Assembly (NCBI GenBank): GCA_005778225.1
Contig: SXPC01000053.1
Coordinates: forward strand, 1 to 44,213
Origin: Planctomyces sp.
GTDB taxonomy: Bacteria; Planctomycetota; Planctomycetia; Planctomycetales; Planctomycetaceae
Direction: 5' to 3'
DNA length: 44,213 nt
Positions within the stretch are counted from its first letter, which is position 1; each line of letters begins with the position of its first letter. The notes beneath the pieces are model-generated. The model did not search any database. It was not told the DNA's origin and was given only the letters and a program-made list of their open reading frames with translations. This document shows positions 1 through 8,437 of this stretch, piece after piece. Made by a program: the position numbers and the translations under genes.

Positions 1-366
1 CCATCCTTGCGGCCTTAGGTAGCAGAAAGGTTCCAATGCGACTCAATGCGATTTTCGAAATGAGCGTTTTGTGCTTGGACACGGTGGGAACAAGAAGTAC
101 CAGACGGGCTGAACGAACTCGCTAAGGGGTCGGCGAACACAGGCGAATGCCTGCAAAACATCGGGCCCGTTCACTATCTCGTGGACCTGAACGAGTTTCG
201 GTTATGCATGGATAGGAATCCTTGGCCTTTCACAGCCAGTCGATCAGACCGTAAACTCAGCTGATTCGGTTGCTTTGCTATTAATCGCGTCGTTATGTGG
301 ATGCGAATTGGAACTCATTTTTACCATGGGTAGATCACTCCACAGAAAAGGAAAAAGAAGTCAGGC
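1..366. other. Left window edge, no confident gene
   Basis: No gene can be called with confidence. The plus strand is open from just after the TGA at 61-63 to the TGA at 262-264. It encodes about 66 residues with some protein-like composition but has no start codon or Shine-Dalgarno sequence, so it could be the tail of a frameshifted gene. The terminator of the neighbouring minus-strand gene fills the last bases. Confidence 0.4.
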
Positions 367-380
367 TCAAACCGCCTGAC
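343..380 (-). terminator. Rho-independent terminator of the 367-810 gene
   Basis: A 7-bp perfect stem (GTCAGGC at 360-366 with GCCTGAC at 374-380) is followed on the minus strand by a T-rich run. The stop codon of the upstream gene (367-369) lies inside the loop. Confidence 0.7.
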
Positions 381-810
381 TGTAAACAGCGGCGTTCATA
401 TTTGAAGCCGCCAGGGTTCTCATCACACGGTGTTCACGGCAGATCACTTCATACCCGCGACCACGATGAGTCACGATCTGGATATGAGTTTCAGCGAGTT
501 GACACCTCATGTCCCTGACCGTGTTCCTGATCACGGCGTCTGAAGCTCTTCGACCCAAACCCGGCACTCCTGCTCGGATCTGATTTAATGAACAAACACG
601 GTTTTGCTCAATCAGAAAGTTGAGGAGTTGGAACAATCGCTGCTGTGCCAGCCCAGAACCAGCAAACCACATATAACTCTGGTATGTGTAATCGATAATT
701 CTCCAGCCAGGTGAATAGAATGCCAACCCGTACGGTGGATAGATACGACATGCTGCGTAACGTCGGGGCGGGTCGTATTGCGGATCAATTGAAAAAAGTC
801 TCGTTCTCAC
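367..810 (-). CDS. Small receiver-less OmpR-type winged-helix protein (1 of 4)
   Basis: A 147-residue protein, probably a DNA-binding regulator. Residues about 55-125 match the layout of the OmpR C-terminal winged helix: a first helix with LLNFLIEQ, a turn and second helix (SLNQIRAGV), a recognition helix (VIRNTVRDMRCQLAE), and a wing ending in THRGRGYEVI. No receiver domain precedes it; the N-terminal 50 residues are not recognised. The start is GTG at 808-810, chosen because CAGGAG lies 6 bp upstream. It is the last minus-strand gene of the element, about 380 bp downstream of the helicase and behind that gene's terminator, so it needs its own promoter. It shares its layout, but little sequence, with proteins at 4879-5334, 7259-7732 and 8438-8926. 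Its target is unknown. Confidence 0.65.
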   Translation of the reverse strand: MRTRLFSIDPQYDPPRRYAACRIYPPYGLAFYSPGWRIIDYTYQSYMWFAGSGLAQQRLFQLLNFLIEQNRVCSLNQIRAGVPGLGRRASDAVIRNTVRDMRCQLAETHIQIVTHRGRGYEVICREHRVMRTLAASNMNAAVYSQAV

Positions 811-1193
811 TGAGAACTCCTGTGAAAGGTCAAAAACATGCCGGTACTAGAAGAGTCTCTGCACCGTGGAGTAGGGAAAATGTGAATTGCTTGATGATAC
901 CGGGTCGAAATTCTGTCTCCCCTGAGACGACACGAGCACAGGCGTCCACTGTCCACGTCCGTCCAACATTTTTTGCATTGTTTGTTGCTGAGAGAAAAAA
1001 ATGCGCATCCCCCAAATAACAACAATTGAAAAAACCTTGGACGGGACTGGACATTGGACGGCTTTGCAAAAAAATGCTCAGTTCAGGTTCAAAAAACGTG
1101 TCAAAAGGCGTATCCAAATTGCAGCGATGAGTCGACAGGTAGAGAAAATCCGCCCGTTCGAAGGAGACGGGCGGATCCCCAAAACGGGTCTGA
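811..1193. other. Intergenic gap between helicase and winged-helix gene
   Basis: No gene is supported; the short ORFs here lack ribosome-binding sites and overlap each other on both strands. The helicase terminator occupies 1141-1176. The rest is A-rich and should contain the promoter of the 367-810 gene, but I see no convincing -35/-10 pair. Confidence 0.5.
1141..1176 (-). terminator. Terminator downstream of the SF3 helicase
   Basis: A 10-bp perfect stem (ATCCGCCCGT at 1148-1157, ACGGGCGGAT at 1167-1176) with a 9-nt loop is followed on the minus strand by TTTTCTCT. It lies 18 bp past the helicase stop. Confidence 0.8.
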
Positions 1194-3011
1194 TTACGTC
1201 GCTAACGTGCTTCTATGACTGTCGCTGGCAGCATTTAACGGGCTGAAGTTTCGCCGTTGCTGAGTAGCCATACCGACAGGATTGCTCCAGCCAAGATTTC
1301 TGTAGCCACGGACACGGTGGCCATTGACTGTGGGACGACTAAACTGGACGACAGGGAATCTGGACTCGATCACCTGCTGTAGACGAGTGCCAGATACCTT
1401 AGGGCGGTTTTGCCGCTGGCAAAACTCGGCATATTCTTCCATCACTACCTGCTCCGCAATGAAATTGCCACATTGCTCGACAAAGTATTCGGTCACAAAA
1501 TCGAGCTCTGGATTACTACTCAGCAGATGCTCAGTCTGACGATCCTCACAGACTTGGCTTTCGGTAAAGCAACCATTTCTTCGAAGACGCTGGAGCCCTA
1601 CTAACGCCCAGTTGAAAATCCCAGGTAGTTCGCCCGAATTCCTCCAGTAGTCGATTGAAGACATGGCCGTGTCTCGCTCTCCAGGCAGAATCGGGCGGTC
1701 GAATACGATCATCTTCAAGCGGCGGCGGATTCCATCTGTCCGATCGGTGAACCTTGGTGCCGTGTTACAGGCAAAGACCAGACGGGCCGTTGGCAATGCG
1801 GAAAACGCTGGGCGGTACTTCTCTTCAAACAGGATGGGAGTGCCACCGGTGTAATCTTTCAATCGCGACTCAGCTACTTTTGCCAGCTCGTCAATTTCCG
1901 AACAGATGTTGACGAGTTTGCCATAAGTCTGAACCAGTCCGAAGGATTTATCGAAGCTTGACAACGGCACCGATGAGCAGTTCCCATCGCCACAAAGTGC
2001 CCGGAGAACATTGAGTACCGTCGATTTACCAGATCCCGCCGGTCCTTCAAGCACAAAAAACACCTGGTGAGAATTGTCATAGCTCAAACACAGCCCGAAC
2101 ATCTCTTGAACAAGAGCAATCCGACTTTGATCATCGGAGAGCAACATCTGGACAGTCCGCAGCCAAATAGGACAAGTCGCAGCGGGGTTGTACCCGAAAT
2201 CCAACGAGACAAGGTCGAAGAATTCCGATGAGTGTGGCTGAAGGCCAGACGTTGTGATAACCCCCTGTGAATCAATGTACGCGATGCCGTTTGAAAACGA
2301 GACACGTCGCATCAGAGGATCACTGGGAAATCCATAGATGTTCACACCAGCTGATAGATCCTGTGGAACTGAGGCCAGTGTTTTGACAAAGCCCAGAACC
2401 TGTCCTGCTGAAAGGACCATTTTGGGGCCCTTGAGCTTTTCAAGAAAGTCGATAACGTCTCGCTGGATTGTCTGATCGTCGACCCTCTCCCAGCGGGTTC
2501 GAATAAAGCGATAAAATTGACCGCTACGATGGAGCAGACGGCAACTCCCTGCGCCGCTTTCGCAAACACATAGGTAGAGATGGGCTAAAGAGTAACCATC
2601 CAGTTGCGCCTCACCCAGTGTCAAGCCACACTCGCGAATGAAACTATCTTGCGCGAGCGGAGATTGAGATCCAGACATGATGACGCCTGCCAATCGAGCC
2701 TGTATCCGTCGAAAATCTGCCTGTGTCAATGCAGCTGGAGCTGTAACCGCCCTTTGAAGAAGCGGTAGTAGATCGGAAAAATTACTGCCCAAAGCGGATT
2801 CAAGCCCTGCTTGAGTAACAATTTCATCGGCAGGCGTGTCAACTGTCGCCTGCATTGCGGCGATCGTCAGAAGTAGTGACAGAAGATTCCTCACCCGCCC
2901 TTCAGGGCTTTGGCTTCTGGCGATAGACAACGGTACCTGCAAACGCCCGCGGAGTTCCGGGCTCTTGAGGTACGCGGTCATGAATTCAACGAACTGTTGG
3001 TCGTCAAACAT
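1194..3011 (-). CDS. D5-like superfamily 3 helicase (active form)
   Basis: A 605-residue replicative helicase of the phage/plasmid primase-helicase (poxvirus D5-like) type. The SF3 core is complete: Walker A GPAGSGKST at 323-331 (K329), Walker B around 364-376 with E372-I-D374, sensor 1 LVFACNTAP with N416, and an arginine cluster DGIRRR at 426-431. A D5_N-like region precedes the core and a C-terminal winged-helix-like region follows (about 505-580). It should form a hexamer and unwind the element's DNA. The start is preceded by TAGGA at 6 bp and lies 8 bp after the primase stop, so the two are almost surely co-transcribed. The fused primase domain often found in such proteins is here the separate gene upstream. 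Family is certain; the exact replication mode is inferred. Confidence 0.92.
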   Translation of the reverse strand: MFDDQQFVEFMTAYLKSPELRGRLQVPLSIARSQSPEGRVRNLLSLLLTIAAMQATVDTPADEIVTQAGLESALGSNFSDLLPLLQRAVTAPAALTQADFRRIQARLAGVIMSGSQSPLAQDSFIRECGLTLGEAQLDGYSLAHLYLCVCESGAGSCRLLHRSGQFYRFIRTRWERVDDQTIQRDVIDFLEKLKGPKMVLSAGQVLGFVKTLASVPQDLSAGVNIYGFPSDPLMRRVSFSNGIAYIDSQGVITTSGLQPHSSEFFDLVSLDFGYNPAATCPIWLRTVQMLLSDDQSRIALVQEMFGLCLSYDNSHQVFFVLEGPAGSGKSTVLNVLRALCGDGNCSSVPLSSFDKSFGLVQTYGKLVNICSEIDELAKVAESRLKDYTGGTPILFEEKYRPAFSALPTARLVFACNTAPRFTDRTDGIRRRLKMIVFDRPILPGERDTAMSSIDYWRNSGELPGIFNWALVGLQRLRRNGCFTESQVCEDRQTEHLLSSNPELDFVTEYFVEQCGNFIAEQVVMEEYAEFCQRQNRPKVSGTRLQQVIESRFPVVQFSRPTVNGHRVRGYRNLGWSNPVGMATQQRRNFSPLNAASDSHRSTLAT

Positions 3012-3019
3012 TCAAAATC

Positions 3020-4000
3020 CTAATCAGAAACGTGATTGTAAGCAGACTTGACCGTGCTGATGACTTCGCCGCGTTCTGCGACATTGCGTGGACCAAAGCC
3101 AGGCATCAGGCGATCAATCGCCACCTGCTGGGGAACTCCATGTTCCGCAAGATCACAGGCAGCTCTGAAAAGAATATTGTTTCTGCCACCATATTCGTGG
3201 CGATAATTTCCGTTCAGGAAGTCACGGGTCGCTTTGCGAAGTCCATGAACGGGATGACCTGGCGAAGGAGCCATACCGATCGAAGTCGACACGGCCACTG
3301 GTCGGGGACGAAGATGGTTAGTGATTGCATCCGCTATGGCGGTTGGTAAGGGGGAAAGGTTGCGTTCAAAAATCGAGCAACCAGGAAGCCATCGATACAG
3401 AAGGCCACTGGGGTGAGTCGACGGCGGAAGGACAATCAGTCCGCCATCACCACGAAATTCGAGTTGTGGATGCCACGGTGCCATCGTGGCACGCGTCTGT
3501 AAGCCAGGCGGGTGCCTGAAGAACAAATGGCATTTATAAGGGTTGGGTGAGCCAGACTTGCTGGCAGGACACGTAAATCGTGGGCCAGTATGCTGGATCA
3601 GAACGTCTAACGCATCTTTTCCGTCAACGTCGATTACAACCAAGTCGCTGACAGGTCCCAGCGCGGCAGCAATGTTGCCACCAGGGTAAATTTCATACAG
3701 CCGTTTCAAGTCTTCGAAAGACTCGGGCAACCCTGACTTCAAGCCTGCATAGCGATAATTTGGATGCTTCTTGTACACTTGGCAGGGAAAAATGTTGATC
3801 CCCAGATCGTGATACTCTTTGAGTCGATCGAGATGAGAGGTGATGTGCAGAGAACGCCCGGCGGTCGCTAGCTGGTACTGCGACGACACAGGAGCTAGTT
3901 CCATCCCGCGAAGCAACTCTTTGAGTTCGTACTCATCACAGCGGAGATCGTTCGAAGCGAGCCGACCACTTTGGCCCTGAAGACTATCGACATGAGACAT
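3020..4000 (-). CDS. Bifunctional DNA primase/polymerase (Prim-Pol) with PriCT-like tail
   Basis: A 326-residue archaeo-eukaryotic-type primase. The Prim-Pol domain covers about 55-215. Visible motifs are VVIDVDG with metal-binding D124 and D126, the KCHLFF motif with H158, and EFRGDGG at 181-187. Residues about 265-326 (RNNILFRAACDLAEHG..) fit a PriCT-type helical tail that links primase to helicase. The N-terminal 55 residues are not recognised. The start has a strong GGGGGAGG 9 bp upstream. It should prime, and perhaps extend, DNA for the helicase encoded 8 bp downstream. Primase-helicase pairs of this kind are known from phages, plasmids and satellites; together they imply autonomous replication of the element. 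Confidence 0.9.
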   Translation of the reverse strand: MSHVDSLQGQSGRLASNDLRCDEYELKELLRGMELAPVSSQYQLATAGRSLHITSHLDRLKEYHDLGINIFPCQVYKKHPNYRYAGLKSGLPESFEDLKRLYEIYPGGNIAAALGPVSDLVVIDVDGKDALDVLIQHTGPRFTCPASKSGSPNPYKCHLFFRHPPGLQTRATMAPWHPQLEFRGDGGLIVLPPSTHPSGLLYRWLPGCSIFERNLSPLPTAIADAITNHLRPRPVAVSTSIGMAPSPGHPVHGLRKATRDFLNGNYRHEYGGRNNILFRAACDLAEHGVPQQVAIDRLMPGFGPRNVAERGEVISTVKSAYNHVSD

Positions 4001-4044
4001 CTGTGAAAACCTCCCCCTAACGCATTCCGAAACCCAAGAGACCG

Positions 4045-4558
4045 CTAACCCAAGAAGGTAATAAACATGCTCCTTATGAGCCGACTATACATATCAATAA
4101 GGAATCTAATCAATGCCATTTTAAATATATATTTGCAAATACTTTCTCGTTCGAAACAAATGGTGTTCATGTGAACAAAGTAGTCCGCTTTACTTAATAG
4201 AAGTCCTATGAAGGCCACTGCGACGACGTCTTTTACGGATTTCTCACTCTCTAGGAGGCTTCGTAGAACGTAAATGCCAGCCGGCGTCATCAGATGGCGC
4301 CGGCCAGCGTTTAACTTACCGGGGAAACCTTGGCCGTCGACTTTGACCAGCCCTTGATCCGCTATTGTGGCATTGAGAGCGGTGCGGCTGTGAGTTCTGG
4401 TTCTGAGAATGGACAGCGCACGCAAGGGCACGCAGGTGACAAAATGCCTCCTGCAGCTGTTCCGGGCTGTAATCAGTCCCCGAAATCCCTTTCGTGGCCA
4501 GATCGTTTATGATTCGTAGTGTTTTTTTCGTAACAAACAGGCCGCTGCTTCTGGGCAC
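4045..4558 (-). pseudogene. Small winged-helix regulator-like gene, frameshifted
   Basis: The best reading is one gene split by a 1-nt shift near 4410-4430. The 5' part starts at GTG 4558: an AGGAGG 7 bp upstream favours it over ATG 4564, which is too close. It reads VTKKTLRIINDLATKG..SPEQLQEAFCHLRALA and then turns into low-quality sequence. The other frame picks up at the same point with ILRTRTHSRTALNATIADQG and then RRHLMTPAGIYVLRSLLE, which looks like a MarR/PadR-style recognition helix, wing and 'LTPAG' helix. Neither half alone makes a domain. A 9-bp dyad at 4597-4618 lies just upstream and could be its operator. Sequencing error is possible. Function beyond a likely regulator is unknown. 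Confidence 0.45.
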
Positions 4559-4596
4559 TGTCATTCCTCCTTGAAAACAGTAAATTTTTGGGCAAA

Positions 4597-4618
4597 ACAA
4601 ACCAACCACTTGGTTTGT
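4597..4618. promoter_or_regulatory. Candidate operator dyad
   Basis: A perfect inverted repeat, ACAAACCAA at 4597-4605 and TTGGTTTGT at 4610-4618, with a CCAC spacer. It lies about 39 bp upstream of the small regulator's start, where an autoregulatory operator would be expected. It has no T-run in either direction, which argues against a terminator. Confidence 0.5.
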
Positions 4619-4878
4619 CAAAAGTGAAAATGAAGTGGTGTATGATGGCGAGTCTCGTAAAAGTCGCGACACGCTGCGGAGGTAATCACCATGCACAGGC
4701 ATGATCGCCTTGTTCGCCTCCTGTAAGTTGAAAAACGTGCGAAAAAGGGTGGACACCAAGGACACCTTGAGCCCGCCGGATGATTCAACCACATCCGATC
4801 TCTTCTGCACAAAGTTCTGGCTTTGGTTGTCATATCAACCAGACAGGACAGTCTCACGACTGTCCTGCCTAACGCTGG

Positions 4879-5334
4879 TCAGATACGACTGCCAGACACG
4901 AACTGATCAAGACGACGCCTTGAAGCACGCCATGCCCTACGTACGCGTGGAGACTCGGGACAGGTATAAAGGATCCAGTCTGCTGGAATCACCAGCATGT
5001 ACCCTTGGCCTCGTACACGAGGAAGTGAAAACCCAAGCGAGATCAGGTCCGATCGAAGATCACGCATGACATAGTGGTAATTCCTTTCAGGAATTAGCCG
5101 CTGCAGCATTGCGTCATCGCAAACACGACCGACATGACAAAGCATCTCGGAAAATGCGGCGAGTTTCCTCTGCCGCGTTCGCAACGTGCCCGCAAAGCAA
5201 TAGCGTTGACTATTGACGAGGCTGATAAAGCTGGCGGTTTCCAAGTCCAGTATCAGGCCAAAATTGGCGAAATTACTTGCTCTAGGGTACTGATCGAATA
5301 CATCTTGTCCAAGAACTACGGCCTCTGAATACAT
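4879..5334 (-). CDS. Small receiver-less OmpR-type winged-helix protein (2 of 4)
   Basis: A 151-residue protein. Residues about 48-115 have the OmpR C-terminal plan: RTRQRKLAAFSEML for the first helix, GRVCDDAMLQRLIP for the turn and second helix, YHYVMRDLRSDLISLGF for the recognition helix, and a wing LPRVRGQGYMLVIP. The last 35 residues are Arg-rich. The N-terminus is not a receiver domain. ATG 5334 is preferred over ATG 5343 because AAAGG sits about 9 bp before it, whereas the first ATG abuts that sequence. It stands alone between two non-coding gaps, on the same strand as the other element genes. It probably binds DNA in the element or in a partner phage or host; no target can be named. 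Confidence 0.65.
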   Translation of the reverse strand: MYSEAVVLGQDVFDQYPRASNFANFGLILDLETASFISLVNSQRYCFAGTLRTRQRKLAAFSEMLCHVGRVCDDAMLQRLIPERNYHYVMRDLRSDLISLGFSLPRVRGQGYMLVIPADWILYTCPESPRVRRAWRASRRRLDQFVSGSRI

Positions 5335-5713
5335 TCTCAACATCCTTTAGAAAAAGGTTTCAATGATAGGTTCGCACATTTCAATACAGATGTGAAACCA
5401 AAACAACAGGCATGGTGACGTTTGTGTATATGTGTGTGAATAATGCGGGCATATAGGACATCATTTCAAAAACTGGCGCAGGCTATGTATTGACCAGTCC
5501 TGGTATCTTCTTTGTTCGGCTAAAACCACCCATCTTTGTAAAAAAGTCTCAACGGTAGGTGCAACGACACTGGTAAGAGAATGTTCTAGACCTGCTTTTT
5601 CAGGTGGACACCGTGGTATCCAGATCGAGGCCGGTGTTGAGGCACTACCCTCGATCTGGATGACTAGCGATCAGCCTGAAATGTTCCTTCACAGCTGCTA
5701 TGAGCACGATCCC
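5335..5713. other. Non-coding gap with a long inverted repeat
   Basis: No gene is supported. A perfect 13-bp inverted repeat, ATCCAGATCGAGG at 5618-5630 and CCTCGATCTGGAT at 5649-5661, encloses an 18-nt loop. It lacks a following T-run, so it is a weak terminator candidate for the 5714-7225 gene and may instead be a protein or replication-initiation site. The A+T-rich part at 5335-5600 likely holds the promoter of the 4879-5334 gene. Confidence 0.45.
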
Positions 5714-7225
5714 TTAGGCTGGATTCAACGTGATGCCATGGAAGGCCCGTGTTCTGATCGCGTTTCTGGCCCCAGGGCGTTTCACAGTGACAGATGGAAA
5801 CATCCTGCGAACAAGCCGATTGAGCTCCACTTTTCCAACAGGTCGTTCACCGTTGCCGCGTAGGAACTCCTGGCACGCTTGCCAAAGATCAACCTGCCCC
5901 ACAGATCCCTCAGGTGATTCCTGGACTCTCTCCTGAAGAAATTGGAGCGCAGGACACGCTTCGACTCGGTGCTGTTGAAGAAGGTCGTCGACATCCTGGG
6001 AAGGAGAGAGTTGCCGACGTTGCAGCAGCCTTGGCAATGCGGCTAAGGCGCAATTCACCAGGCTGGAAAGCTCTTCATCGGAGATTTCAGCGGGAGGTTC
6101 ACCAGATCCCTCAGTTATTACGACCTGCAGTTGGTTCAAGAACGGGTCGTTAGCCGAGTTGGTTACGGGAAGGTCACTGCCGACAAACACAAGCCAGGCT
6201 GGCCCAGAAAATATCTCGCCTGAACTATCCAGGACATGCCTCACTGCTCTTGAAGTGGCTGAATCCAGATCGGCATCGACTTCCGCCAGCACGACGTGGC
6301 GACCAGCAAGACGCTGTTCAGGGCGTCTTCCCACCATGAGCGAGACTGGCAGGCGAGTGCAGCTCTGATTCCCAAAGAGTTTAACAATCAGGTTGACAAT
6401 CGCCGTTCTTCTCTCGGCCGATCCGCACAGTAAGCTGAAAATCCACCTCCAAGGATTGACGGGCAGAATCAACATCGCCAGTAGCTCGATGAATCGTTCG
6501 GCGTGTTCCTCACCAACCAGCAGATTCAGCAGCCTTCGTCCCGGCTCACATCCGATCTCAGGCCGATATTCAACCGATATGACGTGCCGAGTGAGACGAG
6601 AAGGCGAGTGAGGGTGCGGCGTTAGGCAATTTGGCGAGCCATCTTCGTGGACGCTGACACAGCCGTTTGTGAGCGCGATCCAGATTTTCCGAACGGCCTC
6701 TCGAACGTATAGAGACCGGCCACTCTGCCCAGCAAGATTCCTGTAGCAAATGGTTCTTAGCACCCTTGTCACGTTCCTCGCCATCTTTGTACTTCGCCGG
6801 ATCTGACGCGATCGAAGATAATCTCTCAGCAGCCTGGCGATGTCTTCATCCGTCGCATTTTCAAAACAAGCTTCACGCCAATTTAAGAATTCTTGCCCGT
6901 CGAATAGTAGCGTCGGATGCCCGTCACAGGATCTGACGGTCTCGACAAACAGCTCAGCCAGTTCGTCTTCATCGCCAGGATCAATGTCATCTTGCTCATC
7001 GGAAGTGATTGTGATCGACAGTTCGCGACCGTCAAAATTCTCACGGTTAACACGGATTTGGCAGTGGCTAACCCTGTCTGATCGAATTTCGTCGTCAGTT
7101 GGCCGGGCGGGAATGATCTCGCCTGAAATCTGCGCCGCGTCGATCGAAGGGGAACCTGATGGCTCCAATGCTGAAGACGGGACATCGTCACCGATGCTTT
7201 GACAAAAGTTTGTGGACTCTTCCAT
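5714..7225 (-). CDS. D5-like SF3 helicase paralogue with degenerate catalytic motifs (pseudo-helicase)
   Basis: A 503-residue protein that follows the 1194-3011 helicase domain by domain. It has a D5_N-like region (FDGQEFLNWREACFENATDE), an 'LTPHPHSPSRLT' segment matching 'LQPHSSEFFDLV', a P-loop region, and a C-terminal winged-helix-like end. The catalytic residues are lost. The Walker A position reads GSAERRTA (268-275) with no GKS/T, the sensor-1 Asn position is Ser (LVFVGSDLP, S350), and the arginine cluster is replaced by NDPFLNQL (359-366). Acidic residues of the Walker B strand remain (AEVDADLD). The frame is intact over 1.5 kb with a good Shine-Dalgarno (CAGGAG, 8 bp), so it is kept as a protein, not a decaying gene. 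ATP hydrolysis is unlikely; a loader, inhibitor or structural partner role is my inference. The N-terminal 85 residues are acidic and not recognised. Confidence 0.75.
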   Translation of the reverse strand: MEESTNFCQSIGDDVPSSALEPSGSPSIDAAQISGEIIPARPTDDEIRSDRVSHCQIRVNRENFDGRELSITITSDEQDDIDPGDEDELAELFVETVRSCDGHPTLLFDGQEFLNWREACFENATDEDIARLLRDYLRSRQIRRSTKMARNVTRVLRTICYRNLAGQSGRSLYVREAVRKIWIALTNGCVSVHEDGSPNCLTPHPHSPSRLTRHVISVEYRPEIGCEPGRRLLNLLVGEEHAERFIELLAMLILPVNPWRWIFSLLCGSAERRTAIVNLIVKLFGNQSCTRLPVSLMVGRRPEQRLAGRHVVLAEVDADLDSATSRAVRHVLDSSGEIFSGPAWLVFVGSDLPVTNSANDPFLNQLQVVITEGSGEPPAEISDEELSSLVNCALAALPRLLQRRQLSPSQDVDDLLQQHRVEACPALQFLQERVQESPEGSVGQVDLWQACQEFLRGNGERPVGKVELNRLVRRMFPSVTVKRPGARNAIRTRAFHGITLNPA

Positions 7226-7258
7226 GAAACGAACTCCTGAAAAGGAAATGAAGTAACC

Positions 7259-7732
7259 TCAGACGAACATGCTGAAGTTTGGTGATTGCAGAATTTGCAT
7301 AGGCTTTTTGAAGCATCCCTGGTTGCTAGTCGAGAACGCGGACGGGTGGTACTGGATACTGGCGACGATTCCGTCGATTGCCGACAGGGAAAAGCAGTCG
7401 TCTACTATTCGCAGTTGCGAACAGATTTCTTGGGCGTAGTATTCCGGCATGAGATGCACAGCATCGCTGAGCTCTCTCTGCCATTTAACTTTGAGTGTTC
7501 GTGCATTGCCCATTTGATTGGGCAATGAAATCGATATCAGGGGATGAACGCTGGGAATTTTGATCAGTCGTCTCCACATGTACTCCAGTTGTCGAACCTC
7601 AAAGGCTTGACCTGAGTTCCTAACCAGCTTTGCCAGCAGGAAGTAGCCTTTGGTGACGGGCATCGAAAGTGGTTGACCACATTCTGACCGAGTGATGGTC
7701 ATGCACGGAAAGTGAATGTCGATATGAATCAT
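7259..7732 (-). CDS. Small winged-helix-like protein (3 of 4)
   Basis: A 157-residue protein with a weaker match to the same winged-helix plan. VTKGYFLLAKLVRNSGQAFE resembles the start of an OmpR-type DNA-binding domain, followed by a second helix (VRQLEYMWRR) and TLKVKWQRELSDAVHL as the candidate recognition helix. The final wing motif is not obvious and the C-terminal 40 residues are unrecognised. No clear Shine-Dalgarno precedes ATG 7732, so the start is uncertain; a short open frame in another register runs upstream to 7835, which leaves room for a frameshift. It sits 33 bp upstream of the pseudo-helicase gene, so the two are likely co-transcribed. Confidence 0.5.
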   Translation of the reverse strand: MIHIDIHFPCMTITRSECGQPLSMPVTKGYFLLAKLVRNSGQAFEVRQLEYMWRRLIKIPSVHPLISISLPNQMGNARTLKVKWQRELSDAVHLMPEYYAQEICSQLRIVDDCFSLSAIDGIVASIQYHPSAFSTSNQGCFKKPMQILQSPNFSMFV

Positions 7733-7831
7733 GAGGAATGGATTCCCAAGAAAAAAAGCGATGTGGGTCTTTCACGACCAGGACGCGGTAGTGCCGCTGT
7801 CGGAGAACTCGTACTGCAAGGGCAACTTGAA

Positions 7832-8173
7832 TCAAGCACGAGTTGGGCCTCCGAGATTCTTGAGCTGTTGAAGTAGCGCTGTTTCAGCGGCCACTTTTCG
7901 CGTTGTCGAGGCGATTGTGACTGCCTGCGACGGTGTGTTTCTCTGTCGCTTCGCCAGCGTCACTGCAATGATGAACCGCAGCACTGCCTCTTTCGATGTG
8001 CAGGTGGTTCCGCCGACGTAAAGCACTTCCAGCTTCTCGCCGTGAATTCCACGAGATGCATATCGATAGATCGTTGACAAGCTGATCCGTTTCCCCCCTT
8101 TTTTTGATGGAAAGAGTTTCGCTGCCTCACTCAAAGAACAGAGCGTTTCGCTGGCAATTTCGTGTGGTTCCAT
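7832..8173 (-). CDS. DUF1580-type helix-turn-helix (excisionase-like) protein
   Basis: A 113-residue protein of the DUF1580 kind common in planctomycetes. Residues about 10-70 read LCSLSEAAKLFPSKKGGKR, STIYRYASRGIHGEKLE, VLYVGGTTCTSKEAVLRF. This is the MerR/excisionase-like order of helix-turn-helix, wing, and a 'TSKEAL..F' helix. The remaining 40 residues are helical and basic. The start has AAGGAGAT 6 bp upstream. It lies between two winged-helix proteins in an integrase-bearing element, a usual place for a recombination directionality factor, so control of excision or of early transcription is a reasonable inference. The direct repeats CATGATTGGAT at 8241 and 8342 just upstream could be its sites. 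Confidence 0.75.
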   Translation of the reverse strand: MEPHEIASETLCSLSEAAKLFPSKKGGKRISLSTIYRYASRGIHGEKLEVLYVGGTTCTSKEAVLRFIIAVTLAKRQRNTPSQAVTIASTTRKVAAETALLQQLKNLGGPTRA

Positions 8174-8240
8174 GTTCGATCTCCTTTTCGCTGTGGAATT
8201 GGACAGAGGATCGCAAATACTGCGTCCAATCAGAACACAG

Positions 8241-8352
8241 CATGATTGGATCTGACCAATTCACTAACGAGTTCATGACTTTCGGTCGCAGCGATACTCA
8301 GCTTCGAATAATGCCCTGAAATTGAACCTAAAGAAATCACACATGATTGGAT
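8241..8352. repeat. Two 11-bp direct repeats upstream of the DUF1580 gene
   Basis: CATGATTGGAT occurs at 8241-8251 and 8342-8352, 101 bp apart, within the only intergenic gap (8174-8437) between the two regulators. They may be operator or directionality-factor sites; they could also be chance. Confidence 0.3.
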
Positions 8353-8367
8353 GTCAGCATTGCTCCA

Positions 8368-8401
8368 TAAAAAAAGCCCAGGGAGTTGACTCCCTGGGCT
8401 T
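8368..8401 (-). terminator. Strong terminator after the 8438-8926 gene
   Basis: A perfect 13-bp stem (AAGCCCAGGGAGT at 8374-8386, ACTCCCTGGGCTT at 8389-8401) with a 2-nt gap is followed on the minus strand by seven T. It ends transcription coming from the 8438-8926 gene before the DUF1580 gene. Confidence 0.85.
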
Positions 8402-8437
8402 GCTTAAGAAGGTCGATGTTGGTCTGGCCAGCTTTGT

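Noticed and set aside
711-1246. Short ORFs on both strands near 711-1246
   Set aside because: They overlap one another and the helicase terminator and have no Shine-Dalgarno sequences.
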